DNA of 8,716 bases from an uncultured Dysosmobacter sp. (lineage in GTDB: Bacteria > Bacillota > Clostridia > Oscillospirales > Oscillospiraceae). The stretch covers positions 1 to 8,716 of the forward strand of contig CAKTSC010000047.1 of assembly GCA_934597465.1 (NCBI GenBank). Direction: 5' to 3'. The translations under genes were made by a program, and so were the position numbers. The notes under the pieces were generated by a model, which saw only the letters and a list, made by a program, of their open reading frames with translations, did not search any database and was not told where the DNA came from. Shown piece after piece: positions 7,179 through 8,716 of the stretch (position 1 is its first letter; every line of letters begins with the position of its first letter).

Positions 7179-7193
7179 GTCGAATTTTACGAC
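7179..7193. promoter_or_regulatory. Second LysR-type dyad GTCG-N7-CGAC
   Basis: GTCG at 7179-7182 and CGAC at 7190-7193 form a perfect 4-bp inverted repeat with a 7-nt centre, fitting the T-N11-A geometry of LysR-type sites. It would sit about 12-26 nt downstream of the proposed operon start, a place suited to repression or to stabilising a DNA loop. Its arm bases differ from the ATAC/GTAT box, so it may be coincidental. Confidence 0.35.
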
Positions 7194-7211
7194 TTTATTT
7201 CTGATACCGTT

Positions 7212-7240
7212 AGTATATACTGTACATTGCAAGGTGTAAA
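7212..7240 (-). promoter_or_regulatory. Operon promoter (sigma-A type)
   Basis: On the minus strand a -35 TTTACA (7235-7240) is separated by exactly 17 nt from a -10 TATACT (7212-7217). Each hexamer matches the consensus at 5 of 6 positions. This is the best minus-strand promoter in the interval, and would start transcription near 7205. It overlaps the -35 of the divergent regulator promoter, and the LysR-type box lies immediately upstream, the usual activation position. Confidence 0.7.
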
Positions 7241-7255
7241 ATACATATATAGTAT
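7227..7255 (+). promoter_or_regulatory. Promoter of the LysR-type regulator gene
   Basis: TTGCAA (7227-7232), 17 nt, then TAGTAT (7250-7255); each hexamer matches the consensus at 4 of 6 positions. The expected start near 7262 gives a leader of about 40 nt before the ATG at 7302. Its -10 falls inside the ATAC-N7-GTAT box, so the regulator could repress itself, and it shares 14 bp with the divergent operon promoter. Confidence 0.55.
7241..7255. promoter_or_regulatory. LysR-type operator ATAC-N7-GTAT
   Basis: ATAC (7241-7244) and GTAT (7252-7255) around 7 nt give the classic LysR-family T-N11-A dyad. It abuts the operon's -35 and covers the -10 of the regulator gene, a layout that supports activating the operon while repressing the regulator. 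More ATAC/GTAT half-sites occur nearby, for example ATAC-N5-GTAT at 7204-7216, and a TAC-N5-GTA dyad at 7266-7276. Confidence 0.65.
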
Positions 7256-7289
7256 GATGGGCATGTACTAAATGTATATAACCGTTTAC

Positions 7290-7295
7290 GGAGGG
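7290..7295 (+). promoter_or_regulatory. Ribosome binding site deciding the LysR start
   Basis: GGAGGG ends 6 nt before the ATG at 7302. It lies downstream of the earlier in-frame ATG at 7272, which therefore is not the start; this trims 10 residues from the longest frame. Confidence 0.85.
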
Positions 7296-7301
7296 AAACA
7301 T

Positions 7302-8207
7302 ATGGAAGTCACTTACGATTACTACCGCATCTTTTACTATGTGGCTAAGTACAAGAGCTTTTCCAAGGCTGCCAGTGCCCTGGGCAGCAACCAGCCCAAT
7401 ATCACCAAGTTCATGAATAACCTGGAGGGCCAGCTCCAATGCAAGCTCTTCGTCCGCTCCAACCGGGGCATCACCCTGACGCCGGAAGGGGAGAAGCTTT
7501 ACGCCCACGTCTCCGTGGCCTACACCCATCTGCAGCAGGCGGAGCGGGAGCTGGCGGATGATGAAAGTATGCAGAGCGGCGTTGTCAACATCAGTTCCTG
7601 TGAGAACGCCTCCAAGCTGGTGCTGATGCCGGTGCTGGCGGCTTTCCACGAGCGGTATCCCGGCATCAAGCTGCGGATCTCCAATATCTCCACCCCCCAG
7701 GCCCTGCAGCTGCTGCGCAACGGCGTCTCGGATTTCGCCGTGGTCACCGGCCCCATCGACGTAGGCCCTCAGTTCAACGCCTCCCGCCTGGCCAGCTTCA
7801 CCGACCTGCTGGTGGGCAGCCAGCAGTACGCCCCCCTCTGCGAGAAGGGCCTCGGCTACCAGGAGGTGCTGGACTACCCCATCATCGGCCTGGGCCAGGG
7901 CACCATGACCTATGAGTTCTACACCCAGCTCTTCCTGCGCCACGGCCTCCTCTGGAAGATGGACACGGAGGTGGGCACCACCAACCAGATCCTGCCCATG
8001 GTGGAGTGCAACCTGGGCATCGCCTTCCTGCCGGACTTTCTGGCCCGGAAGGCAATCGCCCAGAAGCAGATCCTGCAGATCCCCCTGACCGGGGAGCTCC
8101 CCAGCCGGGACATCCTCCTGGTGGAGGATCGGACGCGGCACCTGAACATTGCCGCCACCCGCTTCAAGCGGATGCTCATCGACCGCAGCCGCGGCATTTT
8201 TCGCTGA
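7302..8207 (+). CDS. LysR-type transcriptional regulator
   Basis: This 301-residue protein has the standard LysR layout: an N-terminal winged helix-turn-helix (about 5-62, with SFSKAASALGSNQPNITKFM and GITLTPEGEKL), a linker helix (about 63-90), and a periplasmic-binding-like effector domain from about 95 (VNISSCENASKLVLMPVLAAF) to the end. It is divergent from the catabolic operon, and the shared interval carries a LysR-type box, so it most likely controls that operon in response to the substrate or a pathway intermediate and represses its own gene. The effector cannot be deduced. Length and motifs look intact, and base composition matches its neighbours. The stop at 8205-8207 is followed 135 nt later by a terminator-like hairpin. 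Confidence 0.93.
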   Translation: MEVTYDYYRIFYYVAKYKSFSKAASALGSNQPNITKFMNNLEGQLQCKLFVRSNRGITLTPEGEKLYAHVSVAYTHLQQAERELADDESMQSGVVNISSCENASKLVLMPVLAAFHERYPGIKLRISNISTPQALQLLRNGVSDFAVVTGPIDVGPQFNASRLASFTDLLVGSQQYAPLCEKGLGYQEVLDYPIIGLGQGTMTYEFYTQLFLRHGLLWKMDTEVGTTNQILPMVECNLGIAFLPDFLARKAIAQKQILQIPLTGELPSRDILLVEDRTRHLNIAATRFKRMLIDRSRGIFR

Positions 8208-8342
8208 CCCCGGAGCCGTGGCCTCCGCTCCCCTCCCTCAATGCAGTCGCTTCCCCTCCACGGATCCCCATTCCACCCCGCGGATCTGCCGCCTTCGTTC
8301 CCATCCCACCCCCGCAGGGCAGTCCATCAACCCCAAAGCGAA

Positions 8343-8374
8343 AAAGGCCCGGAGCGTTTCAGCTCCAGGCCTTT
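8343..8374 (+). terminator. Intrinsic terminator after the LysR gene
   Basis: AAAGGCC (8343-8349) pairs with GGCCTTT (8368-8374) and GGAGC (8351-8355) with GCTCC (8362-8366), separated by one C/A mismatch, with a 6-nt loop. On the plus strand it ends in TTTCCC; on the minus strand the stem runs into TTTTT, so it may work in both directions and also block transcription entering from the right. Confidence 0.75.
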
Positions 8375-8462
8375 CCCTCGTCCCCACCGCAGGATCCTCA
8401 CTCGTCTCTCCCTTCCTTCCCTCTCCCGCTCCCTTCATCGCAGCTATTCCATAAATAGAACA

Positions 8463-8490
8463 ACCGGCGTCAACACTCGCTGACGCCGGT
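8463..8490. terminator. Second terminator-like hairpin
   Basis: A perfect 10-bp stem, ACCGGCGTCA (8463-8472) with TGACGCCGGT (8481-8490), and an 8-nt loop. The downstream tract is CTCTCTTC on the plus strand and TGTTCTATTTAT on the minus strand, so neither side is a clean T-run. It could back up the first terminator or end a gene lying beyond the window. Confidence 0.55.
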
Positions 8491-8669
8491 CTCTCTTCAC
8501 AATTTTCAACAAGCAATAAGCTTTCGTCATTCCTGCCCCCCAGTCTAACATTCCCCGCAAACCGGAAATGCCGCCCCTGAAAGGCACAGATCGCAGACTT
8601 ATGCCCTCGCCGCAGTCGTGCCCAATGACCTCTGAAAAGAAAAATCCCCGAAATCCAAGGGTTCATGTT

Positions 8670-8693
8670 CATAGGTACACAATGTGACCTATG
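8670..8693. repeat. Imperfect 24-bp palindrome near the window edge
   Basis: CATAGGT (8670-8676) and ACCTATG (8687-8693) are inverted, and CACA/TGTG (8678-8681, 8683-8686) continues the symmetry with one extra A on the left arm and a single-base centre. The near-11-bp dyad could be an operator for a gene to the right, or the end of a repeated or mobile element; nothing in the window decides this. Confidence 0.4.
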
Positions 8694-8716
8694 GGGCAGG
8701 CCAGACGGTACAGGGT

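Larger units (their letters stand above)
6919..7205 (-). promoter_or_regulatory. Long structured 5' leader of the operon
   Basis: If transcription starts near 7205, the operon has a leader of about 285 nt with unusually rich base pairing. On the minus-strand RNA, in order: a nested stem (7124-7130 with 7079-7085, 7-bp; inside it 7113-7117 with 7091-7095, and a CCGA/TCGG tip at 7110-7113 with 7100-7103); a 6-bp stem 7044-7049 with 7016-7021 enclosing a 5-bp hairpin 7031-7035/7023-7027; a competing 6-bp stem 7017-7022 with 6996-7001; and a perfect 9-bp hairpin at 6954-6979. The second and third of these share bases and cannot form together. A T-run typical of a terminator is absent. I do not recognise a known riboswitch class. 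A 5-codon ORF (MMPIF, stop) near the 5' end has no ribosome site. Confidence 0.5.
8208..8716. other. Non-coding tail with hairpins, no supported gene
   Basis: This 509-nt stretch follows the regulator gene. It holds two terminator-like hairpins (8343-8374, 8463-8490) and an imperfect palindrome (8670-8693). Open frames exist on both strands (the longest is 144 codons on the minus strand, 8238-8672) but they run through both hairpins, lack a convincing ribosome site, and show no recognisable domain, so I do not call them. Positions 8208-8340 and 8500-8665 show pyrimidine-rich text without further structure that I can support. Confidence 0.6.

Noticed and set aside
7158..8141. A 327-codon minus-strand frame opposite the LysR gene
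   Set aside because: It is a shadow of the regulator and extends into the promoter region; composition is low-complexity and no domain is seen.
7272..8207. Longer start for the LysR gene at 7272
   Set aside because: The strong GGAGGG lies after it and 6 nt before the ATG at 7302, and the extra 10 residues do not belong to the LysR helix-turn-helix.
8238..8672. A 144-codon minus-strand frame in the right-hand tail
   Set aside because: It runs through two terminator-like hairpins, has no clear ribosome site and shows no recognisable domain.
1..8716. CRISPR array, tRNA/rRNA genes, transposase or phage genes
   Set aside because: No regularly spaced repeats, no cloverleaf or rRNA-like sequence, and no transposase or integrase motifs are seen.

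Overview
The window is GC-rich, densely coding DNA with purine-rich Shine-Dalgarno sites. It most likely comes from an anaerobic gut-type Bacillota of the Oscillospiraceae / Clostridia kind. That placement is inferred from gene families, GC content and the iron-sulfur and nickel-pincer enzymes; there is no rRNA or other marker gene to confirm it.

Layout. Positions 129-6918 hold six genes on the minus strand, all co-directional with gaps of at most 78 nt and one 4-nt overlap, so probably one operon. In transcription order they are: a PreA-like dihydropyrimidine dehydrogenase subunit with two C-terminal 4Fe-4S motifs (5704-6918); a dihydropyrimidinase/allantoinase/hydantoinase-type amidohydrolase (4329-5675); an aspartate/ornithine-superfamily carbamoyltransferase with acetylornithine/YgeW-like features (3258-4250); a LarA-like nickel-pincer racemase/epimerase (1884-3179); a one-helix accessory protein (1646-1828); and a sodium:solute symporter (129-1649). 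A strong GC hairpin (79-109) follows the last gene. A LysR-type regulator (7302-8207) is divergent from the operon. The 383-bp divergent interval has two overlapping promoters, a textbook LysR-type ATAC-N7-GTAT box, and a long leader with several stem-loops ahead of preA. Positions 8208-8716 appear non-coding and hold two terminator-like hairpins and an imperfect palindrome near the window edge.

How the genes may work together (inference). The symporter and its small partner import an anionic or ureide-type substrate. The PreA-like enzyme reduces a ring C=C, the amidohydrolase opens the resulting cyclic ureide to an N-carbamoyl (ureido) acid, and the carbamoyltransferase, run backwards with phosphate, would yield an amino compound plus carbamoyl phosphate, from which ATP can be made by a carbamate kinase not present here. 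The LarA homologue would interconvert stereoisomers of a 2-hydroxy acid somewhere in the route. This resembles reductive pyrimidine/orotate fermentation or anaerobic purine/allantoin-type breakdown, but the exact substrate cannot be read from sequence. The pairing of a nickel-pincer racemase with a cyclic-ureide pathway is the most unusual point.
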